Origin: MWEH01 sp964392385 | GTDB lineage: Bacteria > Bacillota > Clostridia > Christensenellales > DTU072 | NCBI GenBank assembly: GCA_964392385.1 | Contig: CAYMPR010000019.1 | Coordinates: 1-18,899, forward strand | Direction of reading: 5' to 3' | DNA length: 18,899 nt | Shown: positions 1 to 8,993 of the stretch, piece after piece | Layout of the letters: every line of letters begins with the position of its first letter | How positions within the stretch are numbered: position 1 is the stretch's first letter | Program-made: the position numbers and the translations under genes | The notes under the pieces: model-generated | Seen by the model: only the letters and a program-made list of their open reading frames with translations | Told to the model about the DNA's origin: nothing | Database searches by the model: none

Positions 1-3000
1 ATATTAAACAATATGTTGTTATCATCTATTGTTCCAAGCGTAGCGGGGACATTTGAATAGCTACCACCGAACTGTGTATCGGTAATTGCAACTGCAGTAG
101 ATACTCCAGCTAGGGAATTTTGGTCAAAGGTTAAAGGAGCTGCTGCTATTTCGCTTGATCCATCAGGATAATCAAATCTGTAATATAGTTTAGTAGGCAG
201 TTGTGAACTTAGTGGTTTTCCCTTAAGAACGTATATTGTACCACCCTTTATTGGCTCTGTTGTGATTGCTCCTCCAGGAAGAGTTACGCTTGTATCAATA
301 TCCCTTGCCTTTATCTTAAACTGGATACCAACTTTAGTGCCGTATACTCTAAATTCGGCCATAAGTGTCATAAATCTTTCGCCATTTGGTTGTTCATCTA
401 CAATGCTGCCTGAAATGATTTCTGGCTTATTGAGGTAACTCGCATCATAACTCCAAACAATTGGTGACATTCCGCCATAAGTTACGGGCATTGCTTGATT
501 CTTAAAATATACATCTATAGTTGAGGGTAGCTTGATGTCATATGGGTCTATATACCATGTTTCGTTTGCTTCTTGATAGTTAATAGTTGTCTCGCCTACA
601 ACAACTTCAACTCCTTCAGAAATACTCGTATGAGTAACCATTCTATCTACTGTCTTTAAATCAAGATTTAAGTAGGAAGCAAGCCACTGAGGATTCTCAA
701 TTTGTTCATTTGAATCAGTTGGATCTGTAGTTATGAAACTCCTTCTTGTAGAGGTTATTTGTTGTCCAAGAATAGTATCTGTATAAGTGGTTTTATATCC
801 TCTGATTTTTGCTGCAATTGGCGAAACAGAGGTAGCAGGCTCAAGTGCTATATCCTTACTTATGACCCATCCAAGCTCTGATAAATTTAGCACTCTGCCG
901 AGTCGCCCTATCGCCTCGTTGTAAATTGCAACAGACATAGTTTGATTAACTAAAGGATCTTCATAGAATTCTATTCTCACACTTGGTGGCAGCATATACA
1001 AGCTTTGTCTAAGCCTACTTCTTTCGTTTAAATACATTAGGTTAGTAATAACACTTGGGTTTGAAGTGTAGACATTTGGATTAACTGGGTCAAGATTTAA
1101 ATAGTGATTTTTCGTGGAAGGAATTGTTGCGCCATTATTTGCACCTCTTTCCATTAGTAAATATTCTCCACCTACTGGAGCAAGAGAGGAAAAGCCAGGG
1201 ACAGTTGTAAAGATTTTCCTTGGAATTCTATTCAGGTAGTATACTGTCACGGAGAAAGGTGTAGTAGCACCAGTTGTATCTACTATATTTATGTCTACTT
1301 GCCTCTTTCCTCCAGCAATAGGAATGTTATAGATACTAGTACTACTTGTTGAATTTGTATCAACCCAAACTATATTTACCTCTCCAATATCAACTACCTC
1401 GCGAGGTTCAACTAGTTCATTAGGATTTAGTCCTCTTGCTAAAGCTTTTGCAGGAATTACAGGGTTTAGAGGATCTAGTATTAAATATACATTTCCGCTA
1501 GTGTTGTAGCCTTCATCGGCACCAAAACCAAAACTTATCTCATCTACAGCTATTTGTTGATAATCTAAGTTATATATCTCCTCAGTAATTACAAGATTAT
1601 TAGCTCCACTCTTATATAGGTTTTTAAGGGTTATTGAAGAGGTTAGGGTGCTTTCTGGATCTACTTGCCCCCAATCAATTACTCTTCTCATCTTGTTAAT
1701 GTCTCCATTAACCCTGTCTAGTGGGTAGAAAACCATTGGCATACTTACTGAGTCTACTAAAAAGCTAATATCAAATTGACTTGCGATACTTGCGTTAGAG
1801 TACTTGTTAAATTCAATAAGATAATTTGTTATTCCAAGTATTTCCTCAAAAGTCCAAATGTCAGCGCTTATTTGAAGCGTCACTTCTTGGCCAAAGCTCC
1901 ATAACGCACCATCGCCAAACCCTATCTTACCTGTTAAATCTAGTGCAAATCCACCATTCACTAAAATATCTGAATTTTCTAATTCTCTACCCTCTGTAAA
2001 CCACTTTACATTGGGTAAAACAGGCGTTCTTACTAAGGTATAATCTGCATAAATACTGTCTGCTTGATGGGCGGAAAAGTCATAATATGAGGTAGTGACA
2101 TTTTCGTTTCCAGGCATAGATGCAATCGCATTTGCAACCACTAAAACTGCATCGGATAGTCCCATATCAGCATCTGTTAGAGCATGGAAGGTTGCACTAG
2201 CTAAACTAGACGGTATATCAGAAACTAGAGCTTCAAATGGGTTTGGAACACCTGCAGTTCCTGTAAACTTAAATTTTCTATCATTTGCAGTAATTGATTC
2301 GGGCTCTACTTCCACCGTTCTATTTATTACTATTACGGTTAAAATGTAATATTGTGGTGAATCATTTAATCCAATGCCAGGCAAAAATCCATAGAAGAAA
2401 TACCTTCCACCTTGTTGCATAGAAATATCGCTTCTTAGGGTATATGAGCCGTTTACAAGGATAAACGGATAGCCTTCTTGGGCAGGAACTAAGGTTATTG
2501 GAAGTTCACTTCTTGTGGCATACATTACGTACTTAAACTCAGCAAATGTCGGAAGAGTAAACGTAGTTTTATCATATGGGTCGATATAATATCTTCCCTC
2601 AATAAATGCTGTTTGATTTACGCCATTTGCCTTGTTTGGATAATATACTGATTGTAATTCGCGATTTAAAAACTCTATTTCGAACGAACAAGAATCATTG
2701 CCATCAGGTAGAATTACATTTACAAAAATTCTTGCATTGGGTCCGCCGAACTCAACTCCCATTGTATGCCCAAATTTGTTATATGTAAGCTCCGATACCC
2801 TCACATACTCTTCCGTTAATACGTTCCTAATTTGGAAAAATACGGCTGCATCAGCTGGGAAGGTAAACACGGCTTGATTAGGTCCGACTTCGCCAAACTT
2901 AACAGTAATGTCTTTGGGTATAACAAGCACTCCATTCTCGTTTCCTGGCCTTAAATATGGGTCAATAGAAGCTAAAGAGCCATCTAAATTAATACTCTGG

Positions 3001-6000
3001 TTATATACTTTTCCACCACTATCAAGTGATTGTACTTGAATATATAATTTTATTGGTTGTTTTTCGCCGTTGTATCCCGTTACAGTTCCTGTTGCAAACA
3101 GGGTCCTAGCTAACCCATAATAGTTAATATTATCAACCATCTTTAATAAGTCAAACTTAGTGGGATCTGTGGACAAGGCAAATATTGGAGAAGGAATCCA
3201 ACCATTATCTAGCGTGAATGACATATCTAGTTCGCCAAAGAAAGAGTCGGTCTTTTTAGGAATAATTTCCGTTGATAGTCTTGTCTCTAGCCCTAAAACA
3301 GGATAGACCTGATAAACGTTAGCTATCGTGAGAGTTCCATCCTTAACATTGTATATTCCCGTCCCAGAAGTTGAGTAATTAACTTCTTTAATGTCTTTTG
3401 CATTAAATATCAATCTTCTGGTAATACTTCTTCCATCTTGCAACTCTGTTACTAAAGTTATAATTCTTCCTGATCTAAATCTAAAGAACTGGTAAGGGAT
3501 ATTTGTGATAATATCTCCTGGCTCAATAACCTCATCGGAACCCTCAATACTAACATAGTCAAATGATGTCCAAACTAATCCCTCATAGTTTACTACTCCG
3601 CTCTTATAATATTCAACGCCGTATTCAGAAGGAATAGTATAACCATCAATACCTCCATAAAGAGGAATACCATTTACATCAAAAGTTTCTATTCTTTCAG
3701 AAAATTCGGTAGAAAGTAAGTTATCTCTAACAGCAGACACTCTTACGCTAAAGCTTTGTTCGCAGCTACCTGGACCTAGCTTAGTAATTGTAAAGGAGAC
3801 AGTTACGGTATTCATGTCTTCGGAAAATTCTACACTCTCATCGCCTGCATAAGTACCAGCATCCTTCTTAAAGAACATAATTTCATCGAAGTCTTGCCTT
3901 AGTTCATACACCATTGCATATTCAGCAGGTAAATCTCCCTCAAATCCTACGGAAATACGGCTGAAAAGGTAGGCTAAATAATCACTTGGCGTACATACTC
4001 CAGTTCTAGTGTCTCCGTTTATATCCTTATATGTTCCAACAAGCATATATGGCTTATTAAAAGTGATATTTAATGTATTTTCTCCTAAATACTCATAAAC
4101 TTCTGTTTCGGGATTCATTTGAATACGTTTTAACGTCTGTAAAATATGAACAGGAATTATGTCATTTTCGTCTTTAACGGTATAGTTTCTATTTAGATTC
4201 ATAAAGTTAAGATCTCTTATGACCTTAGACTCTATTCTAAACGCCATTTGAACACTTTGCTCAAGCACTGTGCCAGGTTCAATTCTTCCCGTAAGAATTA
4301 TAAAGTCTCCGTAGTAGTTTTCTGCGTTATATATATCTCTACTTCCAAGAGGACTTCTAAGTATTTCAAGAAGTTTGTCCAAATTATCCCATTCTATAGT
4401 GATTCCTGAAGATAATGAAGTTTCGTCCTGGAATTGCACGCCAACACTTAAGTTCGGGTCTACAAGGGATTGATACAGTAGAGAGCTTTCAGGGGTATAT
4501 GTATCAACAGGAACATACGGAACAGAATATACGCCACCTTCTCCTTCTTGCTCATCGAGAATTATATGTCCAGGGGTCATTCCAGTTGAAACACCAAATA
4601 TAATATCGGGAACTACTATCTTTTCGTCAAACTGCAAGTTTAATTCAATGGTTTGATCTAGCATACCGCTGTTGGAATCGGCTGATAATTTAGTAGTAAC
4701 AATAAATGAGCCACCTTGGTATGGGAATGCATAAGTTAATGCATCAAAATCACCACTGGTTTTCCAAAAAGCTTCATACTTAGTGTCTGGTATTCCACTA
4801 CTTTCGCTGAATTTCAATATAAAATATTTAGGGAGTACTAAGTCAGCATAAGGATTTAGATGCCTTATATAATAGTGCCTTGTATTGTCTTCCCAAATTT
4901 CTTCATCTAAGATAAACTCTTCTTCGTTTTCATCAAGCATTTGAACACTTTCGTATTCACCGCTCTTATTGTGAATTATCATCGTTAGAATTTGATAGTT
5001 AGTGGCAGTTCCTATCCTTCCATAAACTACGAAATATTCTTCTTCAGCAAGTGCATTTAAGATATTGCCCTGGCTATCTATAATGTTATCTGCTATTCCA
5101 TCTAAGTTTGTTAGCCAGGTAACATTGTATCCTAATCTTTGCATTCTGCCACGATAAACTGCATCAATATATATCATGCTCGGAAGCCTAGTGTTATTAA
5201 TGTCTTCGCTATATGGGTCAAATTCAAAATATGAGCCAAGTTCCCCTAATTTCGCAAATGATGCATAAGATACCTTTACAGCCTCGCGTCTTGTTGCATC
5301 TTCAAGTATATCTCCATTTGAGTCATAGGTTATCTCACTTATGGCAAGTAGAGTATCAGGTAGTGTCCCAACTACTCTAGTTGGGCATACAACAGTAAGA
5401 CGAATCAATTGTTTACCGGCATAGTCATCGCCAAAATACGCTTGCGTAATATTAGTTTTTCCGTCATCTAGTGGATATATTGCTCTATCAACTGTTACTT
5501 GATTAGCTTGCTTATGATTCCAATCAAGACCACCTGGATAAAAACCATCAAATTTCCCTAAATCTGTGTCTTTTACTTGATAGCCTCCTAGAGGCTCAGT
5601 GCCAACTATTCTAAAGTTACCCGATTCAAAATATATACGAATCTCGTTTGCAGGAAGAGTAGGTGTTGCATTCTCTTCAAATATAGTTGTTGCAGGGATT
5701 GCATAAGTAGATTGTTTTAAAGCATCAACTGTATAATATCCATTATTTTCATCATTAATTTGAATATATGAGACTATCTTTGCAAGTACAGTAACTTCTA
5801 AGGCCATTCGTAAATTATTATATGATGCCACCTTAATAAACTGTCCGCCTGAATAGGAAATGTTTGTAAGATCAAATCCCCAATCGAAATTCTCAAGATA
5901 TTCTATTCTATATGCCGCACTTTGGTTTTTAATGTTTGATTCGAATGTCAAGAGTAAGGCTGTAGGAGATGCTCCGCCCTCTACTTGCTCTCTATATCTA

Positions 6001-6360
6001 ATTGGATTATATGTAAGCCCTTGACTTATAGCTTGTGCTTTTTTAATAGCATAATCATATGGGTCAATGGTAATTTTTGCAACAATAGGTATGTCGTTAT
6101 AGTAATCATTTTCTGATATGACAAGTACAGAATTTAATACTTCAACTATCATATTAAATCTAACTTCGGCCATACTTCCTTCGCCGATTATTACCTCGTA
6201 TTCATCAGAAGGCAGTCCACTATATACCTGTTTTATATTCTCATTTGTATATGGAAATCCCTCTATCCTATACCTTAGATTACCAATGGTCCCATCTTGA
6301 TAAATAACTTCCATAAGGGTAGGCATGGGCGTAGTTGCACTAGGATCGATTAACAAAAAT
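1..6360 (-). repeat. Degenerate Ig-like module array in gene B
   Basis: The same DP-turn pattern recurs along gene B: IDPS near 6345, IDPYD near 6065, FDPYS near 5215, LNPYA near 4855, IDPYL near 2958, IDPYD near 2575 and IDPYD at 537-551. Most are followed by LP, MP or IP and then a hydrophobic strand (for example LPSTIDVYF, LPTFAEFKY, IPKDITVKF). At DNA level this shows as repeated ATATGGGTC on the plus strand. The units are diverged Ig-like modules; exact borders cannot be set by eye. Confidence 0.55.
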
Positions 6361-8807
6361 GCATTTCTTAAGTTTCTAACAATTCTTGTGCCGTTTACTT
6401 GATCTGAAAAATACATTCCATAGGAAACAGGTCTTCCAAATAGATAGGTCGTTGGATGATATTCAAATTGTCCAGTAATTAGAGTTGCGCTTTCGTCATC
6501 AAATGTTAACAAAAATTCATAAGTTTCTTCGCCTAGTGTTACGCTTGCTTTTTCAAGCCAAGTTGCATCGTACATTCCACTCCAAGTTACGTCTGCAGGA
6601 ACACTAATAGAAGGTATCGCATAAAGAGAACTATCTTCTGTAATTGTAGGCAAATCAAAAGTAATGTTAAGGTTAATTGTTGCGATTAATCCTTCAACCC
6701 CTGTAATTCTCTTAAGTGGGTCAATCTTTACCTTACCAACGACATATGGGAACATCTCAAGGTGAATATAATCACCTTCTCTTCTATATGTTGATTCTTT
6801 TGCAAGTTCCGGTACATTTAATACAATGTTTTCAAAATTAAGTGTTTCTTCCCCACCAGCAAGTTTACTAAGTCCCTCAATAACTGTTGCGCCTGACATT
6901 TTATATTTTATACCGAGCATTCTATTATCGACCAAAACCTCGGAAATATTATCCATGTTCGTGTTAATCTTAAGTAATACTTCCTCCCCCTTTAATACTT
7001 GCATGTTTATGTAAAGGTTATTCCCACTTTGAGCTACTTCACCTACAAATCTAATTCCATTTTCGCTACCAGATGTAATTAAATATGGCGTGTTTTTGCC
7101 AGTTACATCTCCCATAAACAGTCCCATAAAGGGTGAAAAGTCTGCAGAAACAACTTTTTGAGTAGAAATAAGAGCATCAAAGTTCAAGTTGATTATTTCG
7201 GGCTCTAGTAATTCTTTGTATTCCGTGAAAAATGCTGGATTAATCTCATCTGGGAATATAATATTAATTCCCTCAGGTAAAACCTCCACTGGCGATACCA
7301 CTAAGGAGAATAAAAGAGTATCTTTTGAAAAGCCTTCAAGAGATATTTCTTTAGTTAATGTATCAAAACCTAGTTCTAAATAACTATTATCAAAAATACC
7401 AAGAGCAATAAGTAAATCCATTTGTGCTTTTGATATCCCAAGTGTCTCACCAATTGAATCTAAAAGTCCTGAAGCCTCTGCGCCCATCATTCCAGCAATC
7501 ATCTCATCATCAATTGTCAAAATGACTTTACTGCCTTCCGAGCGGGCCTTGCTTAAAAACACATCGTANNNNNNNNNNNNNNNNNNNNNNNNNNNNNNNN
7601 NNNNNNNNNNNNNNNNNNNNNNNNNNNNNNNNNNNNNNNNNNNNNNNNNNNNNNNNNNNNNNNNNNNNGAACCTTGGTTATCGCTCATATCCTTAATCTC
7701 AAGCGAAACTCTATTATCCAAGTTGTCGGTCATATTTAACGAAAACTTAAAATCTGCCTTCAAATTGGCATCTAAAGCAGGAATATCTAATGTACCGCTA
7801 AAATGCAAATCCCCTTGTGAGCCTAGTTCATAAATGTTCTCTAATGGGTCTTCGCTTGCTTTCAGCGAAATAATTCCTCTTTCATCATCCGTTGTATAAT
7901 TTAGTCCAAAATAATAATCGTTAGCTACACTTCCCCACTTTTGCCCTTCTTCATCATCATCAAATTCTAATTTAAAGTCTTTTAATGTCTTGTCGCCACT
8001 AGGCATAGTTTCTAGAACCGTCTGCATTTGTTTAACAGTAAAGCGTTCCACTTTAAAAGCTGCAAGAGATGACAGCTTGAACCCAAATATCATTTCAGTA
8101 ATCGGGTCGAACTTTTTGCCAAGAGGGACAAATGAATTTTGTATTAGATTATTGACAACCTCTTTTGAGGTATCTAGGTTGATATTTTTAATGGTTATGT
8201 TTTCTTTATTACCATCAAGCTTTCTTTTTGTAATATTGCCTGTTACAGTAAGCGGATTCATGCCAGTAATTCTAGAAACTGTTTCTTCGCTAAATAAGGT
8301 ATCTCCAAAGTCAAAGCTAGTGATTATCTCGTAAAAAATTGGGAAGGAACTACTTCCTCCAAAATCATCTATTCTATTTTTACTACCATCAATACTGTAA
8401 TATAACGTGGCATCTTTGTAATACACAAACAACTTATCAACTTGATTATGATAGTCAAAAACTCGAAGTAAAATTTCAGAATCTTGACTACGTGCCATAT
8501 CGTAGTTAGCTTCATAAGTTAGCTCTGTATTAATAGTGTTTACAATCAAGTTATAGTTAGAAGACACATATCTTTTGCCTGTTGTTTGCTCTGTCTTTTG
8601 TATACCAGCATTAAGTAAACCATCTGAGATATCTTCGTAAACAGCACCTTTATTTATTACAATTGGGTCTGGAATAGCTCCACTAGTATTGTCACCTGGC
8701 TTATCTATTCCAAGGTCTTCTTCAGGCGCACACGACGCCACAATAAGGACTAGCGATGTAATCATTATCAATATTAGTATTAAAATTGAAAGTTTTTTAA
8801 TTTTCAT
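1..8807 (-). CDS. Giant multi-module surface lipoprotein (gene B, partial, paralogue of gene A)
   Basis: An open frame of about 2935 codons runs from ATG at 8807 off the left window edge, so the C-terminus is missing. Residues 1-25 are a signal peptide (MKIKK, then an Ile/Leu-rich core) ending in lipobox VASC; Cys26 is the predicted lipidation site. The beta-rich N-terminal region is interrupted by a 100-base N run (about residues 380-413), and the frame is the same on both sides. FMGDVTGKNTPY (about 564-575) and IGEGSMA (about 874) match gene A in order. After that come Ig-like modules marked by IDPYD, FDPYS, LNPY and IDPYL, often followed by an LP or IP strand and an xxxVxF strand. A GFGFG module with LDPLNP begins near residue 2426. 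An upstream in-frame TAA 10 codons before the ATG leaves this as the only good start. The gene lies 186 bases after gene A in the same direction. Function is unknown; export and lipid anchoring are well supported. Confidence 0.95.
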   Translation of the reverse strand, partial: MKIKKLSILILILIMITSLVLIVASCAPEEDLGIDKPGDNTSGAIPDPIVINKGAVYEDISDGLLNAGIQKTEQTTGKRYVSSNYNLIVNTINTELTYEANYDMARSQDSEILLRVFDYHNQVDKLFVYYKDATLYYSIDGSKNRIDDFGGSSSFPIFYEIITSFDFGDTLFSEETVSRITGMNPLTVTGNITKRKLDGNKENITIKNINLDTSKEVVNNLIQNSFVPLGKKFDPITEMIFGFKLSSLAAFKVERFTVKQMQTVLETMPSGDKTLKDFKLEFDDDEEGQKWGSVANDYYFGLNYTTDDERGIISLKASEDPLENIYELGSQGDLHFSGTLDIPALDANLKADFKFSLNMTDNLDNRVSLEIKDMSDNQGXXXXXXXXXXXXXXXXXXXXXXXXXXXXXXXXXXYDVFLSKARSEGSKVILTIDDEMIAGMMGAEASGLLDSIGETLGISKAQMDLLIALGIFDNSYLELGFDTLTKEISLEGFSKDTLLFSLVVSPVEVLPEGINIIFPDEINPAFFTEYKELLEPEIINLNFDALISTQKVVSADFSPFMGLFMGDVTGKNTPYLITSGSENGIRFVGEVAQSGNNLYINMQVLKGEEVLLKINTNMDNISEVLVDNRMLGIKYKMSGATVIEGLSKLAGGEETLNFENIVLNVPELAKESTYRREGDYIHLEMFPYVVGKVKIDPLKRITGVEGLIATINLNITFDLPTITEDSSLYAIPSISVPADVTWSGMYDATWLEKASVTLGEETYEFLLTFDDESATLITGQFEYHPTTYLFGRPVSYGMYFSDQVNGTRIVRNLRNAFLLIDPSATTPMPTLMEVIYQDGTIGNLRYRIEGFPYTNENIKQVYSGLPSDEYEVIIGEGSMAEVRFNMIVEVLNSVLVISENDYYNDIPIVAKITIDPYDYAIKKAQAISQGLTYNPIRYREQVEGGASPTALLLTFESNIKNQSAAYRIEYLENFDWGFDLTNISYSGGQFIKVASYNNLRMALEVTVLAKIVSYIQINDENNGYYTVDALKQSTYAIPATTIFEENATPTLPANEIRIYFESGNFRIVGTEPLGGYQVKDTDLGKFDGFYPGGLDWNHKQANQVTVDRAIYPLDDGKTNITQAYFGDDYAGKQLIRLTVVCPTRVVGTLPDTLLAISEITYDSNGDILEDATRREAVKVSYASFAKLGELGSYFEFDPYSEDINNTRLPSMIYIDAVYRGRMQRLGYNVTWLTNLDGIADNIIDSQGNILNALAEEEYFVVYGRIGTATNYQILTMIIHNKSGEYESVQMLDENEEEFILDEEIWEDNTRHYYIRHLNPYADLVLPKYFILKFSESSGIPDTKYEAFWKTSGDFDALTYAFPYQGGSFIVTTKLSADSNSGMLDQTIELNLQFDEKIVVPDIIFGVSTGMTPGHIILDEQEGEGGVYSVPYVPVDTYTPESSLLYQSLVDPNLSVGVQFQDETSLSSGITIEWDNLDKLLEILRSPLGSRDIYNAENYYGDFIILTGRIEPGTVLEQSVQMAFRIESKVIRDLNFMNLNRNYTVKDENDIIPVHILQTLKRIQMNPETEVYEYLGENTLNITFNKPYMLVGTYKDINGDTRTGVCTPSDYLAYLFSRISVGFEGDLPAEYAMVYELRQDFDEIMFFKKDAGTYAGDESVEFSEDMNTVTVSFTITKLGPGSCEQSFSVRVSAVRDNLLSTEFSERIETFDVNGIPLYGGIDGYTIPSEYGVEYYKSGVVNYEGLVWTSFDYVSIEGSDEVIEPGDIITNIPYQFFRFRSGRIITLVTELQDGRSITRRLIFNAKDIKEVNYSTSGTGIYNVKDGTLTIANVYQVYPVLGLETRLSTEIIPKKTDSFFGELDMSFTLDNGWIPSPIFALSTDPTKFDLLKMVDNINYYGLARTLFATGTVTGYNGEKQPIKLYIQVQSLDSGGKVYNQSINLDGSLASIDPYLRPGNENGVLVIPKDITVKFGEVGPNQAVFTFPADAAVFFQIRNVLTEEYVRVSELTYNKFGHTMGVEFGGPNARIFVNVILPDGNDSCSFEIEFLNRELQSVYYPNKANGVNQTAFIEGRYYIDPYDKTTFTLPTFAEFKYVMYATRSELPITLVPAQEGYPFILVNGSYTLRSDISMQQGGRYFFYGFLPGIGLNDSPQYYILTVIVINRTVEVEPESITANDRKFKFTGTAGVPNPFEALVSDIPSSLASATFHALTDADMGLSDAVLVVANAIASMPGNENVTTSYYDFSAHQADSIYADYTLVRTPVLPNVKWFTEGRELENSDILVNGGFALDLTGKIGFGDGALWSFGQEVTLQISADIWTFEEILGITNYLIEFNKYSNASIASQFDISFLVDSVSMPMVFYPLDRVNGDINKMRRVIDWGQVDPESTLTSSITLKNLYKSGANNLVITEEIYNLDYQQIAVDEISFGFGADEGYNTSGNVYLILDPLNPVIPAKALARGLNPNELVEPREVVDIGEVNIVWVDTNSTSSTSIYNIPIAGGKRQVDINIVDTTGATTPFSVTVYYLNRIPRKIFTTVPGFSSLAPVGGEYLLMERGANNGATIPSTKNHYLNLDPVNPNVYTSNPSVITNLMYLNERSRLRQSLYMLPPSVRIEFYEDPLVNQTMSVAIYNEAIGRLGRVLNLSELGWVISKDIALEPATSVSPIAAKIRGYKTTYTDTILGQQITSTRRSFITTDPTDSNEQIENPQWLASYLNLDLKTVDRMVTHTSISEGVEVVVGETTINYQEANETWYIDPYDIKLPSTIDVYFKNQAMPVTYGGMSPIVWSYDASYLNKPEIISGSIVDEQPNGERFMTLMAEFRVYGTKVGIQFKIKARDIDTSVTLPGGAITTEPIKGGTIYVLKGKPLSSQLPTKLYYRFDYPDGSSEIAAAPLTFDQNSLAGVSTAVAITDTQFGGSYSNVPATLGTIDDNNILFN
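1206..1535 (-). repeat. Gene B copy of the GFG/DPLNP/FLD-type module
   Basis: SFGFGADEGY (about 1506-1535), LDPLNP (1461-1475 for DPLNP) and VYYLNRIP (about 1206-1255) match, in order, MGFGYG, VDPLNP and VFLDMSP of the gene A C-terminal modules. This shows that the two genes share a specific C-terminal module type, beyond a loosely similar Ig fold. Confidence 0.6.
7569..7668. other. Assembly gap (100 N) inside gene B
   Basis: Exactly 100 N bases, a common scaffolding placeholder rather than a measured length. The gene B frame is open on both sides and in the same phase, so the gap lies inside the coding region. Alignment by eye with gene A suggests the real missing stretch may be longer, about 250 bases. 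Confidence 0.97.
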
Positions 8808-8993
8808 ATCCCTATTGTCTTTTCTTAGCTTACTTTATCTCTTCTTTTCCTAATCAACTTTATCGTTTTCCTGCTAATTTACGTTTGATTCTTTTCTTCT
8901 TGCTCAGTTTACTTTATCCTTTCCCTTTGTATTTATTCTTTATTTATTACCCTATACTTATATTTTATTCCCTAATTGTGTAATTCAGTTATT
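8808..8993 (-). promoter_or_regulatory. Spacer between genes A and B: purine-rich leader with GATAAAGT repeats
   Basis: This 186-base stretch has no coding continuation of gene A in any frame and no convincing terminator hairpin or promoter. On the minus strand GATAAAGT occurs three times (8911-8918, 8857-8864, 8832-8839). The first and third copies extend to GATAAAGTAAxCTxAG. A 12-base string, GAAAAGAAGAGA (8838-8849), also occurs in the leader of gene A (18768-18779), about 30 and 36 bases before the two starts. Lack of a terminator favours cotranscription. Confidence 0.5.
8810..8813 (-). promoter_or_regulatory. Weak, tightly spaced ribosome binding site candidate of gene B
   Basis: AGGG ends only two bases before the ATG at 8807, closer than usual. 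The purine-rich AAGAAAAGA further upstream is the only alternative. The signal peptide begins correctly at this ATG, so the start is secure even though the ribosome site is poor. Confidence 0.35.

Noticed and set aside
2095..8334. Plus-strand open frames within gene B (for example 2095-2349, 4415-4603, 7522-7833, 7990-8334)
   Set aside because: They lie wholly inside the long minus-strand coding frame, have no family-like sequence or good ribosome site, and one is built across the N run. They are antisense shadows.
8808..8993. Intrinsic terminator between A and B
   Set aside because: No GC stem followed by a T run is visible on the minus strand, only AT-rich and purine-rich sequence.
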